Assembly: GCF_050908995.1 (NCBI RefSeq)
Contig: NC_135126.1
Location: 372,001-436,000 of the forward strand
Direction of reading: 5' to 3'
From: Andrena cerasifolii
Lineage: Eukaryota > Arthropoda > Insecta > Hymenoptera > Andrenidae
Length of the DNA stretch: 64,000 nt
This document shows positions 10,891-21,513 of the stretch, in pieces. The notes beneath the pieces are model-generated. The model was not told where the DNA came from. It saw only the letters and a list, made by a program, of their open reading frames with translations, and did no database searches. The position numbers and the translations under genes were made by a program. The first letter of the stretch is position 1. Each line of letters starts with the position of its first letter.

Positions 10891-11887
10891 CCAGATTGTA
10901 TCGGTATACAGCGCGCTGCATTACCCGTGTCTACCCCCTTAAGCACGAGTAAAACTAGGTTATGTTTTGAGAGTCAAAGCCCGCGATTTACAAATGTTTC
11001 TGTTAGAGTAACAATTTAAAAATCGTCTTATGAACATATTCCGTTCAACGGAAGAGAACGGAGAAAGAAAATAAAACGATATCACATTCGTCTTTTAACC
11101 TTGCTGTCCTATTCCGGTTTATTTAACACAAAACAAATTTCATTCCCTTGCAATAACGTAATTTGTAAAAACAAGACTTTAATGTTTTTTAAGAGCACCT
11201 GTTGCTGAACCCCACCTATGTATCATGTGTTTCCGCATACATTAATGATGGTCTATACGATATAATACAGACATATAATAATAAAAATAATAATAATAAT
11301 ATCCTTCTACTGTACTATATTATTTAAAAGGAACATATCGAACCCATACACACCGATTTTGCTGCAATTTTGCAAGTCTGTAGAGTAGCCAAAAATATTC
11401 CATGCATTTTTTTTAAAAAGGAATTCATTCTCCTCCATAGCTATTAGAACAATTGAGGGCTCGGATACAATAAGGGGACTAGCGCTCGAAATTGGGAAAA
11501 ATTATTGTCCAAACGCTAAGAAAGATTGGAAAATTAAATTTTGTTAAACTGGATTTTAAGAAATATAGTGTTATAAAGCTCGTCACGGCACACATTTTTT
11601 CTATTTACAGTATTTTTATCGAATTATTAGTATTCGAGAAAAAAATTATAAACAAACAAAATTTCTTCGACTAAAATCATTATTTCTTTAAACATAAATT
11701 GCGATAACTTGAGTAAATATTAACGGATCGTTATGAGACTTCAAACATAAAACTCAGAAAACTCTAGCGGAGCCGTAAAATGTATGCACAAAACCCTTAT
11801 GTTAAAAAATGTAATAATATTTAATTAAAAAGTAATACTGGACATAACCCATGTTTTTCAACGTTCGCCGTTAAAAAGTATCGAGGC

Positions 11888-12223
11888 AATTTTGAGGTAC
11901 ATATAACTTGCAGCGACAAAGTTTTTCCTTAATATACAAGGAAGATTTTCACCAATTTTCCAACTGATGAATAAATAATTGTAGAAGATATGACGATATA
12001 TATATTTCTCGCACGGCGCCAACTGTCAACGCGAGTGATAAAACTGCTAAATAGTGCATTATACGCGACTGTTGACTGTTGGCGGCGCGAAGAGATTTAT
12101 ATATATCGTCATATCATCTACAATTATTTATTAATCAGTGTGAAAATTGGTGAAAATCTTCCTTGTATATTAAGGAAAAACTTTGTCGCTGCAAGTTATA
12201 TGTACCTCAAAATTACCAGGATG
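11888..12223. mobile_element. Palindromic MITE
   Basis: The left arm, about 11888-12045, and the right arm, about 12063-12223, are reverse complements (GTACATATAACTTGCAGCG against CGCTGCAAGTTATATGTAC). The centre carries GGCGCCAACTGTCAACGCG-like sequence. No ORF of note; the 87-aa ORF spanning it is read through the repeat. Confidence 0.75.
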
Positions 12224-12250
12224 GACAAAAAATTATTAGAAATCAAAATT

Positions 12251-12350
12251 TAATCTATGACACTCAATTTTTTTAAGTCGGCGCCAGATTTACACAGTGC
12301 AAATGATGAGGCGCCGATATAAAAAAATTAAGTGTCGTAGATTAAATAAG
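12251..12350. repeat. Short hairpin repeat
   Basis: TAATCTATGACACTCAATTT ... GGCGCC at 12251-12289 pairs with GGCGCC ... AAATTAAGTGTCGTAGATTA at about 12311-12347. It looks like a small MITE or its remnant; no clear target duplication. Confidence 0.6.
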
Positions 12351-13325
12351 GAACAAAATTACTTTTTATTTTTTAGCGCATTTCATATTTTTTTGAAGTC
12401 GGCTTTAATTATGATTTTCCATTTTTTGGAACGATGCGCCAGTATTGTGACTTTTACACGCTGGTGGCGAAAAATCTCTCCGTACAAGGGTATAGCGCCG
12501 CGGTCAACTCTGTCTTAGCTAAAAATTTTGAAATTGAGACGGGTACGAGACTAGTCGACATTGTTTGCAAACCTCGTTACAGTGATCTGGGGTGTGAGTA
12601 GTAAACCGATCATAAAAGCGGAGCGCGCGGCTCGCTTACATGGGACGGGAAATTCCCACTAGCTCTTTGCCACGTTCATTTGAAAGAGACCATCCCAAAA
12701 TTTTCGAACCTCGGGGCTCACCGCTGTCCAGCGGTCGCTGACAGCCAGGGGTGTGCGGGTACCCGACGTTTCGGGCTCGGGACAGGCCGGAAACTTTCGG
12801 GCGAGATCGGGCGGGATCCCGTTACTTTCGTATTGCTCGAGAACCCGAAGTTTTCGGGATCCCGAGACTCGTTTCGGGCTGCAAGCATAGCCGCCATGAG
12901 CGGCCAATTTGATTTCAGATCGCCTCGGCAAAACTCGGACGCGATCGGATTCCTTCAGTGTAGGATCTGTATTCATATTCAGAAAGTTAAAATTGGATTC
13001 TCTTGAAATCGGTTGAACGGTAACGCGAACCTTTTTTTACGACCCTGATGGGTTCTTAGGTAAAAGCTTTCGAACGACGCGGCTCGGAGGTCATAAACGC
13101 TAGACTAGTGGCATAAGGACAAAGTCAGCAATAGGCCATTCAGTAATGACTATGCCAATTTCTATCATAGACGTATCACTAATGGATTACTAATGTTTTT
13201 CTGATAAATATAACACCAAACATGATATAATTCTGATTATTTTTAATGACTGTAATAGAAAGTACTTGGAGTAAAGTAATTGAGGAAAGTAATGAAGAGT
13301 ACTTGAATTCTACGTGAACTGACAC

Positions 13326-13641
13326 CACGGGCGCCTGTAGACTTTTTTCCACAGGGTGGGGTAACTTTGAAGTGACGGTGGTGAAAATTATAGTAATGAA
13401 AAAACGAGTAGCCCGCTTGCTCTTTTCAACTCATTTTGTATTGCCAATTTAATTAAAAATTTAAATCCGAAATTGTCGGATTTAGTATTATTCACTTCCA
13501 GAATTTTAGAATTCTAAATTTCGAATTATTCACTTTTTTAGTATAAACTTAATAGAGACAAGTTCTTAAAAATAGGCGATTTTTTTCTCAAAAGTCAGGG
13601 GGGACAACTGCCCCTTTTGCACCCCGCTCCGGACGCCCATG
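13326..13641. mobile_element. Non-autonomous hAT element (MITE)
   Basis: 316 bp with termini CACGGGCG and CGCCCATG (CAYGGGCG inverted) and an exact 8-bp target duplication ACTGACAC at 13318-13325 and 13642-13649. An 8-bp duplication and a CA start are hAT signatures. The interior is AT-rich and lacks an ORF. Confidence 0.85.
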
Positions 13642-14229
13642 ACTGACACGAAACTGATATGTGTACCCAGATCTTAACGTAAGCGCTACCTACGCTCGTG
13701 TATTTACACCGTAGATGTTAATTTTCAGTAGTTAATAAGGACAGAGCCAATCAATTTGTAACGACACGTAGGGATTTAGGGGCCTCGGGTCCAAAAGACT
13801 ACGAATATAAATTTTACAAAAACGTTTAAATTCGTAATTTTCAATGACTCTTACGTGTCGTAGGATGGGCACCGTCTATTTAGACACGCGCGAAGTGCAG
13901 AAATTGGCGGGAATGTCAGTAGCAGCGTCAATTTTTAATATTTTTCCGTGTACGACATGTGAAAATATTAATTAAATGTTCCACTTCACGAAAAATACTA
14001 ACAATCAATTTTATCTTGCAATTTATAGCTTGTATAAGCTCTCAAAAAGTGCCATATTTCAGCGCCATATAGGCTCCTGATCTCCGAAATAGGTTTTCAG
14101 AAAGAAATCCGGCGTGAGTCGTTGACAAACCGAGCCAAAGCATAGCTTAGCGAAAGCTCGCCCTCTATGTTAAGGGGGTAGACACGGGTAATGCAGCGCG
14201 CTGTATACCGATACAATCTGGCCCGAAAC

Positions 14230-14545
14230 ATGGGTTCGGGATTTTTCGTTTTTCGTCCTTATATGAGCAGATTTGGGGTTGGGCGAGGTCTCATTCGAAA
14301 GAGGAAGGTTCAATGCGGAGCGCTCTGCTCATGGTTCAACGAGATTGTGTTGATATGTAATAATATCAGTGTCCAAAGTAAAGCAAAAGTCGACAAAATA
14401 TAACCGCAGAATCCAAGCATTTTTAGGTCACTAAAAGAGTTTTGTGACTCAAACGGTGAGCAGAGCGCTCCGCATTGAATCTTCTTCTTTCGAATGAGAC
14501 CTCTCCCAGGCCAAAATCTGCTCATATAAGAACGAAAAACGAAAA
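14230..14545. mobile_element. Palindromic MITE in X copy 3
   Basis: Inverted copy of the element at 10575-10890. The arms at about 14255-14340 and 14455-14530 carry GCGGAGCGCTCTGCTC and its complement. Confidence 0.7.
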
Positions 14546-15037
14546 ATCGTAACTACATTCCCAAATCAGAGTTCCGCCACATTGGCGATAAAACATAGCA
14601 AGTCACGTGACAAATTTAGTTGAGGTAGTAGATACGAGATGGCGCCTACTCGGAAGGACTGTGGGGTACTTTCCTACGGAGGCACTGGTGCCGGGGCAGG
14701 TCCACAAAAAATGAAATATTCGATGAGTAAAATGATTCTTAAGCAACGGGACATTCCTTGAGTCTGATGTGAGAAAGAGGGCGAGATTTTAGTAGAAGGT
14801 AGACGGAAGGAGCAGTAAAGAAAAATAGATAATAGGTTTTAGGGAAAATAATCGAAATTTTAAAAACACTGGAATTTCAAGGTGAGTGGCCACTGAGAGG
14901 TTAAACTGGACGGAAACGTCCGCCCCTTGGGCGGCCTGGAAGATGGAACACTAAAGGAGAAAGTGATAAGGAATGTGAGAGGACCATTGGGAAAAAACAC
15001 AAAATTAACAAATGAAGGAAATAAAGAAAACAGCCTA

Positions 15038-17302
15038 ATGAATAGTGAAGAGATCAAGATGAACAAAGAAAGCAGAACACAAGACAGTGAGTTCAAGATA
15101 GCAGTCAATAATAAAAAAAGGAAATCGAAGAATATGGAAAGCGAAAATCGGGACGGCAAAAAAGTGAAAGACAGTACAGTGAATATAAGAATAAATAGTC
15201 AAGAGGAGACAGACACAGATGGAAATATAATAGGGGTAAGAAAAGACCCGCAAACCTTAGATCCGAAGGAAAAAAATGTAAATATGTGCGACTCTTATGC
15301 CTGGGACTCTAATAGGGGGGAATACCTAGTTACAATCACCCTGAACAAAGATAAAACAACCACCAACAAGAAAACTAATTTACTAAAAATATATAAGATC
15401 CTAATGGATTCTGGGATAAAATTCCAGGGTTTGAAGATGGTCGGTCTTAACAGAGCTGAAGTGGCCTACAAAAGCAAAGAAGAAGCAAACAACATATTGG
15501 AACAGAACAGGCTAAGACCTGAACAATATAGTGCGTACATCCCTAACAGATGGAAACATAGAAAGGGGATAATATACGAATGGCACGACTCAATAGAAGA
15601 ATTGAAGGACCAACTTAAGAAAGGACAGGGGACTTTCACATTAGAAAGATTGAAGAAAAGGTGCGTGAAGGACGGAAAGGTAACGTGGGAAGATGGAAAG
15701 ACCATCCTAATCAAAATGCAGGGGGAATCCCTCCCCACTAGATTGCTAGTGGGTTTCGGACATGTTTGGATAAATGTGAAACCTTTTGTGGAATCGGTGA
15801 AACAGTGTTTCAATTGTTTTAAATTTGGGCACGTTCAAAACGTATGCAGAACAATAGACAAAAAGTGTTTCGTGTGCACAAAACCCTACCACGGGAAATG
15901 TATGGAAAGCCCTACTTGCAACAACTGTAAACGTAACCACCTCAGCGTAGCAAAGGATTGTCCAGTATATCAGAAAGAGGCAAATTTTAAAAAAATAATG
16001 GCTTATAAAAATACGTCATACAAAGCGGCAGCGGACATAATTAGAAAACAAGAAACATTTGACAGATATGGGCAAAACAGAGGATGGATAGAAGATGAAG
16101 ACGAAGAGGATTTAAGAAACTGCGATTTCCCAACTCTAAAACGTATAAAGAAAGTGGAATACTGGGAGAACCTAGAGTATCCGATGGAAAAAGAAATGGA
16201 AAAACTAAAAAGGGCGTGGGAAAGAAACAATGAACAACGTAACTTCGTCAGGAGGGAAGAAACTGGTGGAGACAACAGAAGAAAAGAAAGAATAAACCCC
16301 AAACAGGACAAATACAATTGGGGACATGGAAGTCGGACTATAATAAATAATGAAGAGTTTAAAGAAAAAAGCAGAACCCTCGATCAAGAGTACACAATAA
16401 GGATGAGAGGAGGAGGTAGCGATAATAACAACAATAACAATAATAACAAAAATCACACGGATAAAAAAACCAACAGACAGACCTACGAAAGCGGAAATGA
16501 AGAAATGAAAAGGCTCCATTTCATCCCGAGATCCCAGAAGCTGGACAATGAGGAGGAAACTAAGTCGTATAAGGAAGTTGCTTCTAGAAATTACTGGTAT
16601 CCGACAAATGAAAGGGAAGATGGAGGGAGAGAGCATGAAGGAAAAAAGACCAGGAAAGAAAGCAGGGAAAGAACAGACAAGAGGAGAAACCAAACGGAGG
16701 AAGAACTTCTAGAAGAATTAGTCAAGATCATAAGGGAGAAAAATTTGATGCAGAAGCTGAACTCCAAGTTAGAAGAAGAAGAAAATAGAGATAACAATAG
16801 AGAAACAAGCATTGAAGAAGAAAAGGAGCCCAGACAATACAATAAAACGAACAAAGAAAGAATCACTAAAATACAAGAAGAGGTGATAAAGACCTACAAG
16901 GAAAAGGAAAAGTCCAACAGAGATGTAAGCATTTATGGAGAACACGCATGTCCAAACGAGTCAAATGGAAGAGGAGAAGAAGGAATGGACATGTCACCAT
17001 ACACCAATGAGGAAATGAGAACAGAATGGAAGATGAACGAGGACAACGGAGGAGAAGAAGACACGGACAACACAGACGTGGAGTTTGCGAGTATAGGAAC
17101 GGTAGAATGGCTGGAAGAGGAGAAAACGGGGGATGAACATTCAGATGGATACGAGACTCTAGAAAAAGAGAAAAAGAAGGACGAAACCAAAGGAACAACA
17201 TACTCAGTAGGAGAAGAGATAAGAATAAAAGTAGTAAACAAACCGAACAAGGAAGAGAAAAACAGTGGTGAGACAACTCAGATAAATAATACGGAAGATT
17301 GA
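15038..17302 (+). CDS. LINE ORF1: Gag-like RNA-binding protein
   Basis: 754 codons from the first in-frame ATG; the frame is open back to 14897 but has no earlier ATG, so a non-ATG start is possible. The N-terminal 90 residues are basic and low-complexity. A fold resembling the ORF1 RRM-like part follows at about 90-240, with IYKILMDSGIKFQGLKMVG. Three Cys/His clusters lie at about 256-315: CFNCFKFGHVQNVC is a perfect CX2CX4HX4C, followed by CFVCTKPYHGKC and CNNCKRNH. The C-terminal half is very charged (Glu, Lys, Arg, Asn), with an Asn run near residue 465. It would bind LINE RNA in a ribonucleoprotein. It is longer than most insect ORF1 proteins because of the charged tail. It ends 275 bp before ORF2. 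Confidence 0.85.
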   Translation: MNSEEIKMNKESRTQDSEFKIAVNNKKRKSKNMESENRDGKKVKDSTVNIRINSQEETDTDGNIIGVRKDPQTLDPKEKNVNMCDSYAWDSNRGEYLVTITLNKDKTTTNKKTNLLKIYKILMDSGIKFQGLKMVGLNRAEVAYKSKEEANNILEQNRLRPEQYSAYIPNRWKHRKGIIYEWHDSIEELKDQLKKGQGTFTLERLKKRCVKDGKVTWEDGKTILIKMQGESLPTRLLVGFGHVWINVKPFVESVKQCFNCFKFGHVQNVCRTIDKKCFVCTKPYHGKCMESPTCNNCKRNHLSVAKDCPVYQKEANFKKIMAYKNTSYKAAADIIRKQETFDRYGQNRGWIEDEDEEDLRNCDFPTLKRIKKVEYWENLEYPMEKEMEKLKRAWERNNEQRNFVRREETGGDNRRKERINPKQDKYNWGHGSRTIINNEEFKEKSRTLDQEYTIRMRGGGSDNNNNNNNNKNHTDKKTNRQTYESGNEEMKRLHFIPRSQKLDNEEETKSYKEVASRNYWYPTNEREDGGREHEGKKTRKESRERTDKRRNQTEEELLEELVKIIREKNLMQKLNSKLEEEENRDNNRETSIEEEKEPRQYNKTNKERITKIQEEVIKTYKEKEKSNRDVSIYGEHACPNESNGRGEEGMDMSPYTNEEMRTEWKMNEDNGGEEDTDNTDVEFASIGTVEWLEEEKTGDEHSDGYETLEKEKKKDETKGTTYSVGEEIRIKVVNKPNKEEKNSGETTQINNTED

Positions 17303-17577
17303 ATACCAAATTCAAATAAATAAGTAGTTTATAAAAACAAAAAACTAGTAGACGTAAGTAGGATATATCATACTTTTTAAAAAAAAAAAGGTTCTGGATC
17401 ACAGACCATATAACACACTAGTATTTAGTACAGTAACTGTATCAAATTTAGCTCATATACTATACAAGGTTCCTAAATCTACATAGAATTTTTATATATT
17501 TTTATACTCATAAGTTTATAGCTTTATATAGCGTTATTTAGACATAGGAGATAAAACAGTCAAGACCAAAATCGGGG

Positions 17578-20500
17578 ATGGGGGATAAAAACGAATCAAG
17601 CGTATTTGCGACATGGAATGCTAGAAGTATTAAAGGGAAAATAATAGAATTGAAGGAAAAAATCAAGGCATATGATCTAATCGGAATTACTGAAACATGG
17701 CTAACAACCAAAGACGACCTTAATATCGATGGGTATAATATATTGAGAAAGGATAGGAGTAGAAATAGAAGAGGTGGAGGAATAGTGATAGCTAGCAAAA
17801 GTAATATAAACATTAAGGTCAGGGAAGATGTAAAATGGGTAGAAAATAAAACAGAAACATTAGCCGTGACAATTAATATGGATAACAAGGAAACAGACAT
17901 TATAGTTGTTTACAGAGACCTAAATTACACGCTAAACAAGGAAGAATGGAGAAAACTTTTTACAAACAAAAGATACAACACAGAAACAATAATTATGGGA
18001 GATTTTAATGCAAAGAACAAATTATGGAATTGCACGGCCAATGACAGAGATGGCGCCATACTAGGGGAAACCATTGAGGAGCAAGACATGTTTATAACAA
18101 ATGAAAATACGACATCAAGAATAGGATCGGGCAAGTACAGACCATCAAACATAGATCTTATAATATCCACGTTCAATATATTTCAGAACTCTGATGTCAT
18201 CGAGGAAGGAGAAACCCTAGGTTCAGACCATCAAATTATAGGACTACACGTCACAAAAAATATCACAAGAAATAATAAAAAATCATTTACAACGAGAAAA
18301 TTTGCGAAGGATAATATTGACTGGAAAATGTTTCAAATGATTCAGATAAGAAACAAGGACTCGCTACTAGAAGAGATCAGTAGATGCTATGGAACAGAGG
18401 AGAAATGCAATAGGTTTACAGAAAACATTGAGAAGGCCTTGTCAGCTGCAAGCAAAGAAAAACGGGAAGAGCAAAGACTAGATGAGGAAGGAGACAGGAA
18501 TAAAAAGAAAAATGGAAACACAAATATACGGACACTCGGTCCAAAAAAATACCCGTGGTGGGATGAAGAGTGTAGGAACAAGAAAAAGGAAAGCCAAAAG
18601 GCAGCAATAAAATTTGCCAAAAATCCCAATGAGGATAACTGGGGTACTTACAAAGAAACGGAAAAAGAAGTAAAAGAAACTATTAAAAAAAAGAAAAACA
18701 AGGTATGGGAGGAGATGGCATCGACAATTAATTATCGATCACATGGTACAGAAATATGGAGGAAAATACGAAACTTACAGAAAGGTTTCGACAAAAATAG
18801 TATAAATAAAAACATATCGATAAAGGAAAGAGAAGAGCTGGAGGAAAAGGAAATTAAGAAACTACTCCAAGAGAACCATTGCAGGAGTATATTTATACGG
18901 ACACCTGTGAACAACGGTGAGGACACAGGAAATAACAAATGGAACCGAAGTATCACAACAAGAGAGGTAGAATGCGCTATAGAAAACGCCAATAACAAGT
19001 CAGCACCAGGGGAGGATGGAATAGATTATAATGCATTAAAGAACCTTACTCCAGATTACGTAGAAATTATGAGGGAACTGTATGAAGAAATCTGGAAACA
19101 TCAAATTATTCCCAAGAAATGGAAAGGTGCGGTAGTGATTTTTCTGGATAAACCGAATAAAAAAGCTCTAAGGCCCATCTCTCTCACGGCATGTATGGGC
19201 AAAATCTTAGAGAGAGTTATAAATAACAGGCTGACCAATTGGGCTGAACAGAACAACATCATGGACAAGAAACAAAACGGCTTCAGAAGGAAACGATCTA
19301 CTATAGATAACCTGACAATTTTGACCAGTGATGTGAGAAGAGGGTTTGAGTACATGCGAGATACGCTAGCCGCTTGTATAGATGTCAAGTCGGCATACGA
19401 CAACGTCGATCATGACACACTTATCCAAAAACTGATACAGAAGCACTGCCCAGAAAAAATTATCAACTTTGTAGAAAATTGGATTACAGACAGAGAGATA
19501 AAATGCATTAGAGGTTACTCAGAGCCAGTGAAGGGAATACAAAAGAAAGGATTGCCACAGGGGGCAATACTAAGCCCGATCTTGTATAATATATATATGG
19601 CAGACATCGCAAACAATATAAACCTACAGCAGGTTAATATGTTACAATATGCGGATGACATCGTGGTATACACCACGAGCAACGCGAGAGATCTAAACAG
19701 AAGCGTACTTGAAGACGCAATGGGGATAATAATCAAAAATTTAAACAATATTAAACTAGATATTGCTGAAGATAAGACCAACCTAATTAACTTTTCTAAA
19801 AAGAATAAATCATCTAGGAGAGAAAAAGCTAGGATTGTGGTGAAGGGACGGGAAATTAAAGAAGAGGAGAATATTAAATTCCTGGGAATCACGTTGGACC
19901 GAAAACTGAATTTTGAAACACACACAGAACTAATGGCTCTGAAAGCCAAAAGGAGACTAGCCATGTTAAGATATATAAGTCATGTAAAAAAGGGTGCCGA
20001 TCCTGAAACGATGATACTATTGTACAAGTCACTGGTTAGATCAGTGATAGAAAATGGGATGCCTATTTATTTCAATAATACCAATAGGAACAACAAGATA
20101 GAAGATATAGTGAAAAAAATACATAATGCCGGAATTAGAACGGCTATGGGCTATAGGATGTCCACTCCGACCAATGTGATGACAGTGGAAGCGGGTGTAA
20201 TGGACATAATGAACAGAAGCAAGCTTATAACTCAAAGATATATAACCAACCAAAGGTATAAGAGGGAAAGTGAACCACTAGGAGCTATTAAACACCTAGC
20301 AGAAACCATGAACGAGAGAGACAACGACACACAGATCAATATATTACAAGCGTGGAAAGACACTCTCTTTCTGGAGGAAATAATGGAAAGGGAAGAGGAC
20401 AATATAGATACACTACGAGAAGATGAATCGGAAGGGGAAGAGGATATCGACATCGATGACCTCATCGAATGGGACGCGGGAGGTCTGAGGGATGAAGTAA

Positions 20501-21513
20501 CGAGACAAGATGGTAACGTATTGATCCAAGAGATCAAAGAGAAAATGGGCATCAATATGGGCACAGAGGTTGAAATCTATACAGACGGATCGAAAATGAA
20601 GAATGCAAATTCTAATGGAGTGGGAATAGTAATTGCGGAAAGAAATGACGGAAATATAATATGGCAGGACAGAGGCTTTGGAATCAATAAGAATGTGACA
20701 ATATATACGACGGAAGCAATAGCCATCGAAAAAGCTATTGAATATGCGAATGAAGAATGGAGGGAAAAAGACGTTCTGATATTAACGGACTCAATGAGCG
20801 TGATCAAGGGAGTTAGTAACTACGAGATACACAGAAACAGGGAAAAACAAGATAATAGGACTGGAAGAATAAGGAAACTTCTGCTGGAGAGAGAGAGACA
20901 ACACAAGAGAGAAAGAAACGGTACGGAATGGTACATTGGGAAAATCAGAATAGCATGGGTCCCTGCGCATACAGGTATAGAGGGAAACGAAAGAGCGGAT
21001 AACAAAGCAAAAGAGCAAACGGCTGGAAATGCAGAACACCAGTGGAAAATACCGATGGAGGACATTAGAACAGCACTAATGGAGAAGGCATGGGATAAGT
21101 CAACCAAGGATATGAGGGAAGAAGGAAAGGAGAAAGGAGTCAAATATTTTAATTTAAGGATAAATAATACTGGAAAAAGGAAACCTTGGTTTAGGAAGAT
21201 AGAGAATATAGAAAGAAAAACTATAACCACACTTAATAGGCTGAGAGCAAACCACTACAACCTGGCGGACTCCCTGCACAGGAAAGGGATAATAGAATCT
21301 CCAGAGTGTAAATGCGGGGAGGGAATCGAAGATATTAACCATGTACTATGGAAGTGCAATAAATATGAGGAAATGAGAGGGGAACTGATAGACAAAATGA
21401 CGCCAAAAGGCGTCAAAGAGGGAGATGAAATTATGGAGAGAATAAATGAGACTGAACCTAGTATAGCTAGATTAGTGGTAGGTTTTTTAAATAAAATAAA
21501 AAAAGACATATAA
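17578..21513 (+). CDS. LINE ORF2: endonuclease, reverse transcriptase, RNase H
   Basis: 1311 codons from an ATG. Endonuclease at 1-230: WNARSI, ITETWL, IIMGDFNA and SDH supply the catalytic Asn, Glu, Asp/Asn and His residues. RT at about 470-760: APGEDGI, RPISLTACMGKILERVI, CIDVKSAYDNVDHD, GLPQGAILSP and the active-site YADD. RNase H at about 995-1150: YTDGSK, a Glu in TTEAIAIEKA, LTDSMSV and WVPAHTGIEGNERAD supply the acidic residues. A C-terminal zinc finger (CKCGEGIEDINHVLWKC) is at about 1242-1260. All expected catalytic residues are present. It nicks the target and makes cDNA by target-primed reverse transcription. The stop is TAA at 21511-21513. Confidence 0.95.
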   Translation: MGDKNESSVFATWNARSIKGKIIELKEKIKAYDLIGITETWLTTKDDLNIDGYNILRKDRSRNRRGGGIVIASKSNINIKVREDVKWVENKTETLAVTINMDNKETDIIVVYRDLNYTLNKEEWRKLFTNKRYNTETIIMGDFNAKNKLWNCTANDRDGAILGETIEEQDMFITNENTTSRIGSGKYRPSNIDLIISTFNIFQNSDVIEEGETLGSDHQIIGLHVTKNITRNNKKSFTTRKFAKDNIDWKMFQMIQIRNKDSLLEEISRCYGTEEKCNRFTENIEKALSAASKEKREEQRLDEEGDRNKKKNGNTNIRTLGPKKYPWWDEECRNKKKESQKAAIKFAKNPNEDNWGTYKETEKEVKETIKKKKNKVWEEMASTINYRSHGTEIWRKIRNLQKGFDKNSINKNISIKEREELEEKEIKKLLQENHCRSIFIRTPVNNGEDTGNNKWNRSITTREVECAIENANNKSAPGEDGIDYNALKNLTPDYVEIMRELYEEIWKHQIIPKKWKGAVVIFLDKPNKKALRPISLTACMGKILERVINNRLTNWAEQNNIMDKKQNGFRRKRSTIDNLTILTSDVRRGFEYMRDTLAACIDVKSAYDNVDHDTLIQKLIQKHCPEKIINFVENWITDREIKCIRGYSEPVKGIQKKGLPQGAILSPILYNIYMADIANNINLQQVNMLQYADDIVVYTTSNARDLNRSVLEDAMGIIIKNLNNIKLDIAEDKTNLINFSKKNKSSRREKARIVVKGREIKEEENIKFLGITLDRKLNFETHTELMALKAKRRLAMLRYISHVKKGADPETMILLYKSLVRSVIENGMPIYFNNTNRNNKIEDIVKKIHNAGIRTAMGYRMSTPTNVMTVEAGVMDIMNRSKLITQRYITNQRYKRESEPLGAIKHLAETMNERDNDTQINILQAWKDTLFLEEIMEREEDNIDTLREDESEGEEDIDIDDLIEWDAGGLRDEVTRQDGNVLIQEIKEKMGINMGTEVEIYTDGSKMKNANSNGVGIVIAERNDGNIIWQDRGFGINKNVTIYTTEAIAIEKAIEYANEEWREKDVLILTDSMSVIKGVSNYEIHRNREKQDNRTGRIRKLLLERERQHKRERNGTEWYIGKIRIAWVPAHTGIEGNERADNKAKEQTAGNAEHQWKIPMEDIRTALMEKAWDKSTKDMREEGKEKGVKYFNLRINNTGKRKPWFRKIENIERKTITTLNRLRANHYNLADSLHRKGIIESPECKCGEGIEDINHVLWKCNKYEEMRGELIDKMTPKGVKEGDEIMERINETEPSIARLVVGFLNKIKKDI

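Larger units (their letters stand above)
9008..10938 (-). mobile_element. Repeat unit X, copy 2 (inverted)
   Basis: Reverse complement of X copy 3. It runs from about 9008 to GTGTCTACCCCC ending at 10938, followed by TTAA (10939-10942). It contains, in order, the long AT-rich body, a solo LTR at 10136-10452 and a palindromic MITE at about 10575-10890. There is no transposase ORF. Its distal end is missing because it is fused to X copy 1 in inverted orientation. Confidence 0.82.
10943..14169. other. AT-rich spacer between X copies 2 and 3
   Basis: 3.2 kb lying between two inverted X copies, each bordered by TTAA on the spacer side. I see no gene. It contains an AAT microsatellite near 11277-11301, a palindromic MITE (11888-12223), a hairpin (12251-12350), a GC-rich stretch at about 12720-12900 with repeated CGGG words, and a hAT MITE (13326-13641). 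The overlapping short ORFs at 12659-13006 on both strands have no recognisable domain. Confidence 0.6.

Noticed and set aside
12659..13006. Overlapping ORFs of 105 and 108 codons on opposite strands
   Set aside because: GC-rich, made of repeated CGGG words, no recognisable domain and no ATG context or splice signals; probably accidental. The word CAGGGGTGTGCGGGTACCCG at 12748 looks like a hAT terminus, but I found no partner end.
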